From: Pseudonocardia hydrocarbonoxydans
Lineage (GTDB): Bacteria; Actinomycetota; Actinomycetes; Mycobacteriales; Pseudonocardiaceae
Assembly: GCF_006539565.1 (NCBI RefSeq)
Contig: NZ_BJNG01000043.1
Coordinates: 1 to 52,491 of the forward strand
Length of the DNA: 52,491 nt
Reading direction: 5' to 3'
The notes under the pieces were generated by a model. The model was not told the DNA's origin, searched no databases, and saw only the letters and a program-made list of their open reading frames with translations. Shown one piece after another: positions 1 through 8,045 of this stretch (positions are counted from its first letter, which is position 1; each line of letters opens with the position of its first letter). The translations under genes and the position numbers were made by a program.

Positions 1-32
1 AGGCGATCTACGCCGGCGCCGAGAACATGTGA
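1..32 (+). CDS. 3' end of an upstream gene (partial)
   Basis: An open frame enters from the left edge and stops at TGA 30-32, ending in the residues AIYAGAENM. Only about ten codons are visible, so no function can be given. The stop lies 12 bases before the GTG start of the next gene, so the two could share a transcript. Confidence 0.35.
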   Translation, partial: AIYAGAENM

Positions 33-43
33 GAGGCCCGGAC

Positions 44-319
44 GTGAAGAAGAAGCTCCTCGTCGGCGCGATCGTCGCCGCCACCCTGCTCGGCGGCGCG
101 GGTGTCGCCCTGGCGGCCCCGTCCACCCCCGACGACCTGGTCCAGGGCGGCAGCGCCGTCTCCGCCCTGCTCGGCGACGCGGGTGCCCAGTTCACCGACT
201 TCCTCGACGGCAACCGCCCCGAGGGCGCCGACGGCACCGAGGTCGAGCCCGTCGAGGCGGACCCCCGCTTCGTCGAGGGCCCGCTCGGCGGCCTGATCAC
301 CGACGGGCCGCTCGACTAG
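44..319 (+). CDS. Small secreted protein of unknown function
   Basis: A 91-residue product with a clear N-terminal export signal: a KKK basic start, a hydrophobic stretch to about residue 25, and an ALAAP cleavage-like site. The mature part is acidic (many Asp and Glu) and has no recognisable domain or cysteines. GTG 44 is preferred over the upstream GTG at 29 because GAGAGG sits about 8 bases before it and the basic KKK then comes first. The architecture (AxAAP signal, then an acidic low-complexity mature region) resembles the protein at 18540. Function unknown. Confidence 0.6.
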   Translation: MKKKLLVGAIVAATLLGGAGVALAAPSTPDDLVQGGSAVSALLGDAGAQFTDFLDGNRPEGADGTEVEPVEADPRFVEGPLGGLITDGPLD

Positions 320-331
320 CACTCCCGTCCG

Positions 332-369
332 GCAGTGGAGCCCCGGTGGGACGACGGTGGCTCTACTGC
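332..369. terminator. Inverted repeat between convergent genes (likely bidirectional terminator)
   Basis: Arms GCAGTGGAGCC (332-342) and GGCTCTACTGC (359-369) pair over 11 bases with one G-T. It lies between a plus-strand gene ending at 319 and a minus-strand gene ending at 363. The 13-mer GTGGCTCTACTGC at 357-369 recurs exactly in the trpG-crgA hairpin at 14986-14998. Confidence 0.5.
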
Positions 370-1085
370 TGTGCGGGGGCCCGTGCGGTGAGGACCCGGA
401 ACGTGTTGTCCAGCCGGTAGCCGTCGCCGTCGCGGTGGCGTTCGAGGCGCTCCAGCACCGCCTCGCGCACCGCGGCCGGGCCGGCCGCGTTCATCGCGTG
501 CCGGCCCAGTCCGGAGTCGAACAGCGGGCCCAGCACCGCGTCGGCGTCGGGGTAGCGGAACGCGCACACCACCTGTGCCGACCCCAGTACCTCCAGACCG
601 GCCCCGGTGACGAGGTCGGCGAGCAGGTCCGGGCCGTCCTCGGGCGGCGGGCGGCGCGGACCCAGCCACGGCGCCAGCGCCTCGCCGAACGCCCGCACGT
701 CGCAGTCCTGCTCCGCGCCCCATACGGTGACGGCGACGAACCCGCCCGGTGCCACCCGCGCGGCCTCCCGCAGCGCGCCCCGCGGATCGCGCAGGTGGGC
801 GACCAGCTGCACGAGCCCGACGACGTCGACGGGCCCGACCCCGCCCAGGTCGGTCGCGTCCGCGACGGCGAACGTCGCCTCCGGCACCTCGCGGGCGGCC
901 AGCGCCACGGCGGACGGGTCGCCGTCGACGCCGTGCACGCGGGCCCCGCGCGCCACCGCGGCCCGGGAGAAGCCCCCACCGCCGCACCCGACGTCGAGCA
1001 CGCGGGTGCCGGGGCCGACGCCGGTGGCGTCGAGCACCGCCCCGTAGAGCGGTTCGGCCCAGCCCCGTGGCCCCTCCTCGGTCAC
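363..1085 (-). CDS. Class I SAM-dependent methyltransferase
   Basis: A 240-residue Rossmann-fold methyltransferase. Motif I is visible as VLDVGCGGGGF near residue 30, followed by an acidic strand end (GVDGDPSAV) and a motif II-like FAVADATDL, which together bind S-adenosylmethionine. The acceptor is unknown. GTG 1085 is chosen because it overlaps the TGA of the upstream methionine-synthase-like gene by four bases (GTGA), indicating translational coupling and a two-gene operon. The pairing with a MetE-like gene suggests methyl-group metabolism, but that is only context. Confidence 0.8.
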   Translation of the reverse strand: MTEEGPRGWAEPLYGAVLDATGVGPGTRVLDVGCGGGGFSRAAVARGARVHGVDGDPSAVALAAREVPEATFAVADATDLGGVGPVDVVGLVQLVAHLRDPRGALREAARVAPGGFVAVTVWGAEQDCDVRAFGEALAPWLGPRRPPPEDGPDLLADLVTGAGLEVLGSAQVVCAFRYPDADAVLGPLFDSGLGRHAMNAAGPAAVREAVLERLERHRDGDGYRLDNTFRVLTARAPAQQ

Positions 1086-2188
1086 GACCACACCTCGTCG
1101 GCGACGCGCACGATCAGCTCCAGCTTCGCCTTCTGCTCGTCGACGGTGAGGTCGTTGCCCTCCACGGTGGAGGAGAAGCCGCACTGCGGGGACAGGCAGA
1201 GCTGGTCGAGCGGCACGTACTGCGCCGCCTCGTCGATGCGCCGCTTGAGCGTGTCGGCGTCCTCCAGCCGCCCCGACTTCGTCGTGACGAGCCCGAGGAC
1301 GACCCGCTTGCCCGGCGGCACGAACCGCAGCGGGGAGAACCCGCCGGAGCGCTCGTCGTCGAACTCGCAGAAGAAGCCGTCGACGGCCAGCTCGCCGAAC
1401 AGCGCCTCGGCGACGTGGTCGTAGCCGCCCTCGGCCGCCCACGAGGAGCGGTAGTTGCCGCGGCACATGTGGGTGGTGACCCGCAGGTCGGCGGGCCGGT
1501 CGGCGATCGCCGCGTTGATCTGGCGGATGTAGCGCAGGTGCTGCGTCTCGGGGTCGTCGCCCTTGGCGGCCAGGTCGGCGCGGTGGGCGGGGTCGTTGAG
1601 GTAGGCCAGGGCGGTGTCGTCGAGCTGCAGGTAGCGGCAGCCCAGGCCGTACAGGGCGGTGAGCTCGTCGGCGTAGGCGGCCGACAGGTCGGTCCAGAAG
1701 CCCTCGATGTCGGGGTAGACGCTGCGGTCGATCACCGCGGAGCCGCCGCGGGCGTAGACCATGCTGGGTGAGGGGATCGTCAGCTTCGGGACGGCCGTGG
1801 TGACCTGCTCGGCGAGGAACGCGTAGTGGTCGGCGAAGATCGGCTCGGCCAGCCGCACCGGGGAGTCGACGGCCATGCCTGCGGAGGTGAACGCCCCCTC
1901 CCCGCTCGCGTTGCGCATCCGCACCTCGATCTTCTGGTCGGTGCGGCTGATCCCGCCGAGGCGGTAGATGAAGTCCATGTGCCAGGAGGTGCGGCGGAAC
2001 TCGCCGTCGGTGGCCGCGCTCAGGCCCACCTGCTCCTGCAGCGCCACGACGTCGCGGATCGCGGAGTCCTCCGCGGCACGCAGGCCGACGTCGTCGAGGG
2101 TGCCGGCGGCGTGCCGCTCACGGGCGGCGAGCAGCTCGGGCGGGCGCAGGAGGCTGCCGACGTGGTCGGCGCGGAACGGTGCCGTCAT
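1082..2188 (-). CDS. MetE-like (cobalamin-independent) methionine synthase family protein
   Basis: A 368-residue protein matching the stand-alone C-terminal barrel of cobalamin-independent methionine synthase (YxjG/YxjH type), about half the length of full MetE. Visible features include the N-terminal FRADHVGSLLRP, the substrate segment ATDGEFRR, a metal-site CRGN after a TTHMC-like stretch near residue 245, and LSPQCGFSS near the C-terminus carrying the second zinc-binding Cys. The family transfers a methyl group from a folate or related donor to a thiol; the exact substrates of the short forms are unsettled. It is first in a two-gene operon with the SAM methyltransferase. Confidence 0.85.
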   Translation of the reverse strand: MTAPFRADHVGSLLRPPELLAARERHAAGTLDDVGLRAAEDSAIRDVVALQEQVGLSAATDGEFRRTSWHMDFIYRLGGISRTDQKIEVRMRNASGEGAFTSAGMAVDSPVRLAEPIFADHYAFLAEQVTTAVPKLTIPSPSMVYARGGSAVIDRSVYPDIEGFWTDLSAAYADELTALYGLGCRYLQLDDTALAYLNDPAHRADLAAKGDDPETQHLRYIRQINAAIADRPADLRVTTHMCRGNYRSSWAAEGGYDHVAEALFGELAVDGFFCEFDDERSGGFSPLRFVPPGKRVVLGLVTTKSGRLEDADTLKRRIDEAAQYVPLDQLCLSPQCGFSSTVEGNDLTVDEQKAKLELIVRVADEVWS

Positions 2189-2234
2189 GCCCGTGAGGCT
2201 ATGCCCGCGGACGCATCGGTTGCATGATCGGCCG

Positions 2235-3068
2235 ATGGAGATCGGCGTCGTGACGTTCCTGACCGACTACGGAATCACCCCCGTGGAGCTGGGTCGCGCG
2301 GTGGAGGAGCGCGGCTTCGACGCGCTGTTCCTCACCGAGCACACCCACATCCCGACCAGCCGTGAGTCGCCGTGGCCCGGCGGCCCCGAGCTGCCCACCC
2401 GCTACTCCCACACCTACGACCCGTTCGTCGCGCTGGCCGCCGTCGCCGCGACGACGGGGCGGATCGCGCTCGGCACCGGGGTGTCGCTGGTCGCCCAGCA
2501 CGACCCGATCGTGCTGGCCAAGACCGTCGCGAGCCTCGACCGCATCGCCGGTGGCCGGTTCGAGCTGGGGATCGGGCCGGGCTGGAACGTCGAGGAGATG
2601 GCGCACCACGGCGTCGACCCGGCGCGGCGGACGGCCCGGATGCTGGAGCACGTCGAGGCGATGCGGGCGATCTGGACCGCGGACGAGGCGGAGTACCACG
2701 GCCGGTTCGTCGACTTCTCCCCCATCTGGTCCTGGCCCAAGCCGACGCGGGTCCCCCCGGTCCTCATCGGGGGCGGCGGGCCGACGGTGCTCGACCGCGT
2801 CCTGTCCCACGGCGACGGCTGGATCCCGCTGCGCGTGCCGGTCTCGGGCCTCGACGCGTTCGCCGCCCGGGTCGCCGAGCTGCGCGACCGGGCCGCCGAC
2901 ACCGGGCGCGGGCCGCTCCCCGTCACCGTCTACGGGGCGTCGCCGCGGCCGGAGGCGCTGGAGTCCTACGCCGCGGCGGGGGTCGACCGGGTGCTGTTCG
3001 AGCTCGCCGACCACGGCCCCGACGGCACCGCCGCCACCCTGCGCGAGCTGGACGCGCTGGCCCGCTAG
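2235..3068 (+). CDS. LLM-class (F420-type) flavin-dependent oxidoreductase
   Basis: A 277-residue TIM-barrel protein of the bacterial-luciferase-like monooxygenase family. The typical family blocks are visible: MEIGVVTFLTDY, the FLTEHTHIP strand, the GRIALGTGV segment, GGRFELGIGPGWN and PVLIGGGGP. In actinobacteria such short members usually use coenzyme F420; the substrate cannot be read from the sequence. ATG 2235 starts the first barrel strand. It is divergent from the MetE-like gene with only 46 bases between starts, so the promoters overlap. Confidence 0.85.
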   Translation: MEIGVVTFLTDYGITPVELGRAVEERGFDALFLTEHTHIPTSRESPWPGGPELPTRYSHTYDPFVALAAVAATTGRIALGTGVSLVAQHDPIVLAKTVASLDRIAGGRFELGIGPGWNVEEMAHHGVDPARRTARMLEHVEAMRAIWTADEAEYHGRFVDFSPIWSWPKPTRVPPVLIGGGGPTVLDRVLSHGDGWIPLRVPVSGLDAFAARVAELRDRAADTGRGPLPVTVYGASPRPEALESYAAAGVDRVLFELADHGPDGTAATLRELDALAR

Positions 3069-3081
3069 TTCCCGGGCACGG

Positions 3082-3864
3082 CTAGTGGGCGCCGGTCGCG
3101 CGGGCGTCGTCGGTCTCGGCCCTGGCGACGCGCGCCGCGGCCTCGCGGACGGCGACCTCCAGCTCCCAGCGCCGCGCCGCGAACTCCGCACGCGACACCG
3201 TCACCCCGACGGCGGCCCGCACCACGGCGCCGGGCACCGGGGCCGCGACGCCCGCGATCCCCGGCCGGTACTCCTCCACCTCCACCGCGACGCCCGCCGA
3301 GCGCACCCGCATCAGCTCCCGGTCCAGCCCGCGGCGCTCCACGAGGGTGCGGGAGGTGAGCCGCGGCATCCCGTAGGGCGCCAGCAGCTCGCTGACCCGC
3401 GCCGGGCGCAGCGGGGCGAGCAGGACCTTGCCCCCGGCCGTGGCGTGCGCGGGCGTCGGCTCGCCGACGTCGAAGCCGTCGGGCCGTGGATGGTCGGCGC
3501 ACTCGTCGACGGCGGCCACGACGACGTCGGTGTCGCGGAACACGACCAGGTGCGTCGCCGCGCCGACGGAGCCGTGCAGCTCGTGCAGCAGCGTCCGCAC
3601 CGGGGCAGTGGGCCGGACCTGGTCGGCGAGGCTGCGGTGGAGCTCGGCGATCCGGTAGCCGAGGCCGTAGCCGCGGCTCTCCTGCAGGCGTACGAGGTAG
3701 CCCTCCTCCACCAGCGTGCCCAGCGCCCGGTACACCGTCGGCAGCGGGCAGGACAGGCGCCGGGCGATCGCCTTCGCGGTGACGCCGTCGCCCGCCGCCG
3801 CCACGGCCTCGACGATCCGCAGCGCCCGCGTGATCGACGTGCCGGTGCTGCGTTCGGGCTCCAC
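3082..3864 (-). CDS. IclR-family transcriptional regulator
   Basis: About 260 residues: an N-terminal winged helix-turn-helix (TSITRALRIVEAV through LVEEGYLVR), then a GAF-like effector domain with the family block HATAGGKVLLA. IclR proteins act as dimers and usually control catabolic or uptake genes next to them. GTG 3864 is taken as start because it sits a normal distance before the helix-turn-helix; GTG 3912 would add 16 residues, and neither has a strong ribosome site. It is divergent from the kinase-like gene at 3969, its most likely target besides itself. Confidence 0.8.
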   Translation of the reverse strand: MEPERSTGTSITRALRIVEAVAAAGDGVTAKAIARRLSCPLPTVYRALGTLVEEGYLVRLQESRGYGLGYRIAELHRSLADQVRPTAPVRTLLHELHGSVGAATHLVVFRDTDVVVAAVDECADHPRPDGFDVGEPTPAHATAGGKVLLAPLRPARVSELLAPYGMPRLTSRTLVERRGLDRELMRVRSAGVAVEVEEYRPGIAGVAAPVPGAVVRAAVGVTVSRAEFAARRWELEVAVREAAARVARAETDDARATGAH

Positions 3865-3968
3865 GGCCCCAGTGTCGGGCCGGTCGGCCGTCGGGCGCCA
3901 GCAGGCGCCCACGGGCAGGTACCCGGTGCCGGGGCGCCACCGGCGGACCGGCTGGCAGCATCGGGTGC

Positions 3969-4580
3969 GTGCAGGTCACCCCGCTGACGCCCGACCGGCT
4001 CGCCGACCGGGTCGCCACGCTCGTCGAGGCCCGACCGGGCCGGGTGCGCCTGGTCGTCGACGGCCCGCCGCCCACCCGGCCCGACGTGCTCGCCGGGCAC
4101 GTCGCGCGGGACCTGCGGACGCGTGGCCGGGCCGCGGTGCTCGTCGCGGCCGCCGACTTCCTGCGGCCGGCGTCGCTGCGCCTGGAGCGCGGCCGCACCG
4201 ACCCCGACGAGTTCCTCGACGGCTGGCTCGACGACGCCGGGCTGCGCCGCGAGGTCCTCGACCCCGCCGCCACGACCGGCCGGGTGCTGCCCCGGCTCCG
4301 CGACGCGGCGGTGGACCGGGCGTTCCGCGACGGCTACACGCAGCTGCCGGCGGACGGGGTGGTCGTCGTCGCGGGCGGGTTGCTGCTGGGCCGCGGGCTG
4401 CCGTTCGACGTGGCCGTGCACCTGCGGATGGGTCCGGCCGCACTGGCCAGGGGCCTACCCGCCGACGAGCACTGGACGCTGCCGGCCTACGCCCGGTACG
4501 CCGCCGAACGCGATCCGGAGGGTGCCGCGGACGTGCTGGTGTTCGCCGACCACCCGGATCGGCCCGCGGTGCGGCGGTGA
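3969..4580 (+). CDS. Uridine-kinase-like protein with degenerate P-loop
   Basis: A 203-residue protein with the layout of the small uridine/nucleoside kinase-like family of actinobacteria: VRLVVDG at the first strand (about 26-32), a DFLRP segment near 65, and a VVVVAGGLLLGR strand near 135. Where the family normally has G-x(4)-GK-S/T, this protein has GPPPTRPD (32-39), lacking the Gly-Lys-Ser/Thr of Walker A. Phosphate binding is therefore doubtful and it may not be a kinase. GTG start; divergent from the IclR gene. Confidence 0.6.
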   Translation: MQVTPLTPDRLADRVATLVEARPGRVRLVVDGPPPTRPDVLAGHVARDLRTRGRAAVLVAAADFLRPASLRLERGRTDPDEFLDGWLDDAGLRREVLDPAATTGRVLPRLRDAAVDRAFRDGYTQLPADGVVVVAGGLLLGRGLPFDVAVHLRMGPAALARGLPADEHWTLPAYARYAAERDPEGAADVLVFADHPDRPAVRR

Positions 4581-4676
4581 CGGCGACCGCTCGGCGACGC
4601 CACGGACGTGCTCGGCGACAGGTCTCGGTCCCGTAACGGGAGGGAGAGGGGCCGACGTCGGGATCCCGACGGGCCG

Positions 4677-4697
4677 GGAGGCCCACGGCGGGCCTCC
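4677..4697 (-). terminator. Hairpin 3' of tRNA-Leu
   Basis: GGAGGCCC (4677-4684) and GGGCCTCC (4690-4697) form a perfect 8-bp stem with a 5-base loop, 12 bases beyond the 3' end of the minus-strand tRNA. A second palindrome, GTCGGGATCCCGAC, lies further on. No T-run is present, as is usual in high-G+C actinobacteria. Confidence 0.45.
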
Positions 4698-4708
4698 GGA
4701 TGATGTTG

Positions 4709-4791
4709 TGGGCGAGGAGGGAGTTGAACCCTCACGTCCTTTCGGACACACGGACCTGAACCGTGCGCGTCTGCCATTCCGCCACTCGCCC
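4709..4791 (-). tRNA. tRNA-Leu (anticodon CAG)
   Basis: Acceptor strands GGGCGAG (4791-4785) and CTCGCCC (4716-4710) pair perfectly. The D-arm GTGGCGGAATGGCAGAC, an anticodon stem GCACGG/CCGTGT enclosing TTCAGGT, a long class II variable arm and the T-arm GGGTTCAACTCCC are all present. The anticodon CAG reads CUG, a major leucine codon here. CCA is not encoded. The position before fhaA matches leuT of M. tuberculosis. Confidence 0.95.
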
Positions 4792-4829
4792 TGGCGAGGG
4801 AAAAGCTAGCACGGCCCGTCCGACCCCCC

Positions 4830-4858
4830 GTGCCGCACCCCCGGATCGGGGGCGGCAC
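4830..4858. promoter_or_regulatory. Strong hairpin in the fhaA leader/promoter region
   Basis: GTGCCGCaCCCCCG and CGGGGGcGGCAC fold into a roughly 12-bp stem with a two-base bulge and a GAT loop, about 70 bases before the fhaA start. A -10-like TACGAT follows near 4877. It may end transcription from the left before the fhaA promoter, or act in the leader if transcription starts earlier. Confidence 0.35.
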
Positions 4859-4925
4859 GCTGGGGGGTAGCACAGATACGATCGGTGCTGTCAGCAACAC
4901 GCCGTCGTGATCGGAGGAAGATCGG

Positions 4926-6167
4926 TTGGGCCGCGTCGAGAAGTTCGAGCGCCGTCTACAAGGGATGGTGGGCGACGCCTTCGCGCGGGTTTTCGGTGGC
5001 AGTGTCGTCCCCCAGGAAGTCATGCAGGGGCTGCTCCGAGAGGCCGAGGACCACATCGAGCAGCTGGCGGGGGGGCGCCTCCTGGCGCCGAACCGCTACA
5101 CCGTGCTGCTCGGACCAGCCGATTTCGATCGCATGGCCGGTGACACCGCTCAGATCGTCGACTCGCTCTCGAGCTACGTCACCGAACAACTCGCCGACCA
5201 GGGATGGGACACCTACGGCGAGGTCGTAGTCTTTCTGGAGCGCTCCGATGCGCTGCACACGGGACAGTTCCGCACCCGCTCGTCCGTGGACCCCGACGCT
5301 TCCCGTCGGGACGCCACGCGAGCTCGCGACGCAGGAGAAGCACCCATGAGCCAGCAACCGGGCCACCCCGAGGAGAACGGGCAGTACGGCTACGACCGTC
5401 CCGCCCCCGGCGGATACGGCCAGCAGACCTACGCCCCGCCCGCCTACGACCAGCGCCAGGGCGGGTACGACCAGGGCGAGCAGCCGGGCTACGGCCAGCA
5501 GGGCGGCGCCGCCGACCCGTACGGCCAGCAGGGCTACGGCCAGCAGCAGGGCTACGGCCAGCAGGGCGCAGACCCGTACGGCCAGCAGGGCTACGGGCAG
5601 CAGCCCGGCTACGGCGGCCAGCAGGGCTACGACCAGGGCTACGGCCAGCAGCAGCCCGGGTACGGCCAGCAGCCCGGCTACGGCCAGCCGCAGGGCTACG
5701 ACCAGGGCTACGGCCAGCCGCAGGGCTACGACCAGGGCTACGGGCAGCCGCAGCCGGGCTACGGCCAGCAGCAGGGTTACGGCCAGCAGGGCTACGACCA
5801 GGGCTACGGGCAGCAGCAGGGTTACGGCCAGCAGGGCTACGACCAGGGCTACGGCCAGCAGCAGGGCTACGGCCAGCAGGGCTACACCGCCACGCTGAGC
5901 CTCGACGACGGCTCGGGCCGCAACTACGAGCTCACCCAGGGCAGCCACGTGATCGGCCGCGGCCAGGAGTCGGCGTTCCGCCTTCCCGACACCGGCGTGT
6001 CGCGCCGTCATCTGGAGATCAGCTGGGATGGTCAGGCCGCGACGCTCACCGACCTCGGTTCCACGAACGGCACCACCGTGAACGGCAACCCGGTGCAGAC
6101 GTGGCAGCTCAACGACGGTGACGTCATCCGGGTCGGGCACTCGAGCCTGGTCTTCCGGACCCAGTAG
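4926..6167 (+). CDS. fhaA: FhaA: DUF3662/FHA-domain protein with Gly-Tyr-Gln-rich linker
   Basis: A 413-residue protein. Residues 1 to about 125 match the N-terminal DUF3662 domain (start [12 protein letters not shown], segment [10 protein letters not shown]). Residues about 150-320 form a low-complexity tract of QGYGQ and QGYDQ repeats. Residues 322-413 are an FHA domain with GRG, SRRH and STNGT, which binds phosphothreonine. In mycobacteria FhaA binds phosphorylated kinase targets and the MurJ pseudokinase domain and affects peptidoglycan synthesis at the pole. TTG 4926 is supported by GGAGGA at 4914-4919. It heads the fhaA-pknB block. Confidence 0.95.
   Translation: MGRVEKFERRLQGMVGDAFARVFGGSVVPQEVMQGLLREAEDHIEQLAGGRLLAPNRYTVLLGPADFDRMAGDTAQIVDSLSSYVTEQLADQGWDTYGEVVVFLERSDALHTGQFRTRSSVDPDASRRDATRARDAGEAPMSQQPGHPEENGQYGYDRPAPGGYGQQTYAPPAYDQRQGGYDQGEQPGYGQQGGAADPYGQQGYGQQQGYGQQGADPYGQQGYGQQPGYGGQQGYDQGYGQQQPGYGQQPGYGQPQGYDQGYGQPQGYDQGYGQPQPGYGQQQGYGQQGYDQGYGQQQGYGQQGYDQGYGQQQGYGQQGYTATLSLDDGSGRNYELTQGSHVIGRGQESAFRLPDTGVSRRHLEISWDGQAATLTDLGSTNGTTVNGNPVQTWQLNDGDVIRVGHSSLVFRTQ
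5373..5885 (+). repeat. Tandem Gly-Tyr-Gln repeat tract inside fhaA
   Basis: In-frame degenerate repeats of GGCTACGGCCAGCAG (QGYGQQ) and GGCTACGACCAGGGC (GYDQG), about 25-30 tyrosines in 170 residues. Long near-identical stretches at DNA level (for example around 5760-5880) mean recent expansion and likely length variation between strains. The protein composition is similar to prion-like [G/S]Y[G/S]Q tracts. Confidence 0.85.
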
Positions 6168-6204
6168 TCACCCTCACCAGACCCCAGGACGGAGTTCGCC
6201 GCGA

Positions 6205-6669
6205 GTGCCGGAGTTGGTGCTGCAGCTGACCAGGGCGGGCTTCCTGGCCCTCCTCTGGCTGTTCGTGCTGGTCGCGCTCCGGGTGGTGCGGTCGGATCTG
6301 TACGCCGCGTCCGGGCTCCGGTCGATGCTGCCCGGGGGAGGTCGGGTGGCGCCCCGCGGCGGGGGCCGGGGCCGCATGCCCCGGCAACTGCTCGTCACCG
6401 CGGGCGCGCTGGCGGGCACCCGGGTGTCGTTGGAGGACTCCCGGCCGATCCTGATCGGCCGGGCCGACGACTCCACCCTGGTGCTCGACGACGACTACGC
6501 CTCGACCCGCCACGCCCGCATCTCCCTGCAGGGGGAGGAGTGGTACGTCGAGGATCTCGGGTCGACGAACGGCACGTACCTCGACCGGGCTAAGGTCACC
6601 GGACCCACCCGGGTCCCCCTGGGAGTCCCTGTCCGCATCGGCAAGACGGTGATCGAGCTCCGATCATGA
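6205..6669 (+). CDS. fhaB: FhaB (FipA-like) FHA-domain membrane protein
   Basis: 154 residues: one N-terminal membrane segment (GFLALLWLFVLVALRVV, about 11-27), a short basic Gly/Arg linker, and a C-terminal FHA domain with LIGRADDSTLVLDD, STRHARI and GSTNGTYL. In mycobacteria FhaB/FipA is a PknA/PknB substrate that interacts with FtsZ/FtsQ. GTG 6205 is preferred because it directly precedes the membrane segment and GGACGGAG lies about 10 bases upstream. Confidence 0.92.
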   Translation: MPELVLQLTRAGFLALLWLFVLVALRVVRSDLYAASGLRSMLPGGGRVAPRGGGRGRMPRQLLVTAGALAGTRVSLEDSRPILIGRADDSTLVLDDDYASTRHARISLQGEEWYVEDLGSTNGTYLDRAKVTGPTRVPLGVPVRIGKTVIELRS

Positions 6670-6715
6670 ACCGGATCCCTCCCGCGCCCGCCGACCGAGC
6701 CGCCGGAGCCGCCCG

Positions 6716-8044
6716 ATGACGCTGGTCCTGCGCTACTCGGCCCGTAGCGACCGTGGGCTCGTCCGGCAGAACAACCAGGACGCCGTCTACGCCGGCCCCC
6801 GGCTGCTGGCGCTCGCCGACGGCATGGGCGGGCACGCGGCCGGCGAGGTCGCGTCGTCCCTGGTGATCTCCGCGCTCGCCCCGCTCGACGAGGACGACCC
6901 CGGCGACGACCTGCTGCGCGAGCTGCGCGAGGCCACCGTCGAGGGCAACGCGGCGATCACCCACCACGTGCACGAGGCCCCCGACCTGGAGGGCATGGGC
7001 ACCACGCTCACCGCCATCCTGTTCGCCGGCAGGCGGCTGGGCCTGGTGCACATCGGCGACTCGCGGGCCTACCAGCTGCGCGGCGGCGTCCTCACCCAGA
7101 TCACCAAGGACGACACCTTCGTCCAGTCGCTGATCGACGAGGGCCGGATCACCGAGGAGGAGGCGCACACGCACCCGCAGCGCTCGCTGCTGCTGCGCGC
7201 CATCACCGGCCAGGACATCGACCCGTCGCTGACGATCCGCGAGGCCCGCGCGGGCGACCGCTACCTGCTCTGCTCCGACGGCCTGTCCGGTGTCGTGAGC
7301 GACGAGACGCTGGCCGACACGCTGCGCGGCTACCGCGACCCCCGCGAGTGCGCCGACCGCATGATCGAGCTGGCGCTGCGCGGCGGCGGGCCCGACAACA
7401 TCACCTGCATCGTGGCCGACGTCGTCGACATCGAGTTCGGCGAGGACGCCCCGATCGTCGGCGGTGCCGCGGGCGACGGCCGCGACGACGGCCCCCGCCC
7501 CGACTCCGCCGCCGCCCGCGCGTCGGCCACCACCCTGACGCGGCCCGCCCCGCAGCGCACGGCCCCGGCCGCGGAGGCCCCCGCCGTGGCCCGGCGCTCC
7601 CGGGCACGGCTGTTCGTCGCGGCGGCCGCGGCGCTCGTGGTCCTCGTCGGCGGCGGCCTGCTCGCCACGGTCTGGGTGCTCCAGCAGTACTACGTGGGCG
7701 CCGACGCCGACCGGGTCACGATCTTCCAGGGCGTCCAGGGCGAGGTGCTGGGGGTGCCGCTGCACACCGTCGCCGAGCGCACCGACATCGCGCTCGACGA
7801 CCTGCCGGAGTCCGACCGCTCCCTGGTCCGCGGCGGCATCGACGCCGCGGGGCTGGACGGCGCGCAGGGCGTCGTCGAGCGGCTGCGCACCAAGATGCTC
7901 GACCCCTGCCCCGCACCGACCCCGGCCGCGCCCGAGACGGCGCTGGTGCCGACCCTCCCCGACGTGACCTTCCCGGACTACGGCGCCACCGCGTTGCCGA
8001 GCGTGCCGCCCGAGCCGGGGATCAACTGCCGGCCGGTGGGCTGA
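6716..8044 (+). CDS. pstP: PstP Ser/Thr protein phosphatase (PP2C)
   Basis: 442 residues: a cytoplasmic PP2C domain (about 1-240), a Pro/Ala linker, one membrane segment near 298-320, and a C-terminal extracellular part. Metal-binding motifs are intact: LADGMGGHAAG, the internal IGDSRAY, DGLSGVV and GPDNIT. It dephosphorylates targets of PknA and PknB and the kinases themselves. Its stop is followed after one base by the GTG of rodA, so the genes are transcribed together. Confidence 0.95.
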   Translation: MTLVLRYSARSDRGLVRQNNQDAVYAGPRLLALADGMGGHAAGEVASSLVISALAPLDEDDPGDDLLRELREATVEGNAAITHHVHEAPDLEGMGTTLTAILFAGRRLGLVHIGDSRAYQLRGGVLTQITKDDTFVQSLIDEGRITEEEAHTHPQRSLLLRAITGQDIDPSLTIREARAGDRYLLCSDGLSGVVSDETLADTLRGYRDPRECADRMIELALRGGGPDNITCIVADVVDIEFGEDAPIVGGAAGDGRDDGPRPDSAAARASATTLTRPAPQRTAPAAEAPAVARRSRARLFVAAAAALVVLVGGGLLATVWVLQQYYVGADADRVTIFQGVQGEVLGVPLHTVAERTDIALDDLPESDRSLVRGGIDAAGLDGAQGVVERLRTKMLDPCPAPTPAAPETALVPTLPDVTFPDYGATALPSVPPEPGINCRPVG

Positions 8045-8045
8045 C

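Noticed and set aside
1968..2234. N-terminal extension of the LLM oxidoreductase at 2235
   Set aside because: The extension is antisense to the MetE-like gene and lacks similarity to the barrel; ATG 2235 gives the standard family start.
2189..2234. Possible riboswitch (SAM or cobalamin) before the MetE-like gene
   Set aside because: Only 46 bases separate the divergent starts, too short for a known class, and no conserved core was seen.
5373..5885. Regular direct repeats that could suggest a CRISPR array
   Set aside because: The repeats are contiguous, in frame and encode QGYGQ inside FhaA; there are no unique spacers of constant length.
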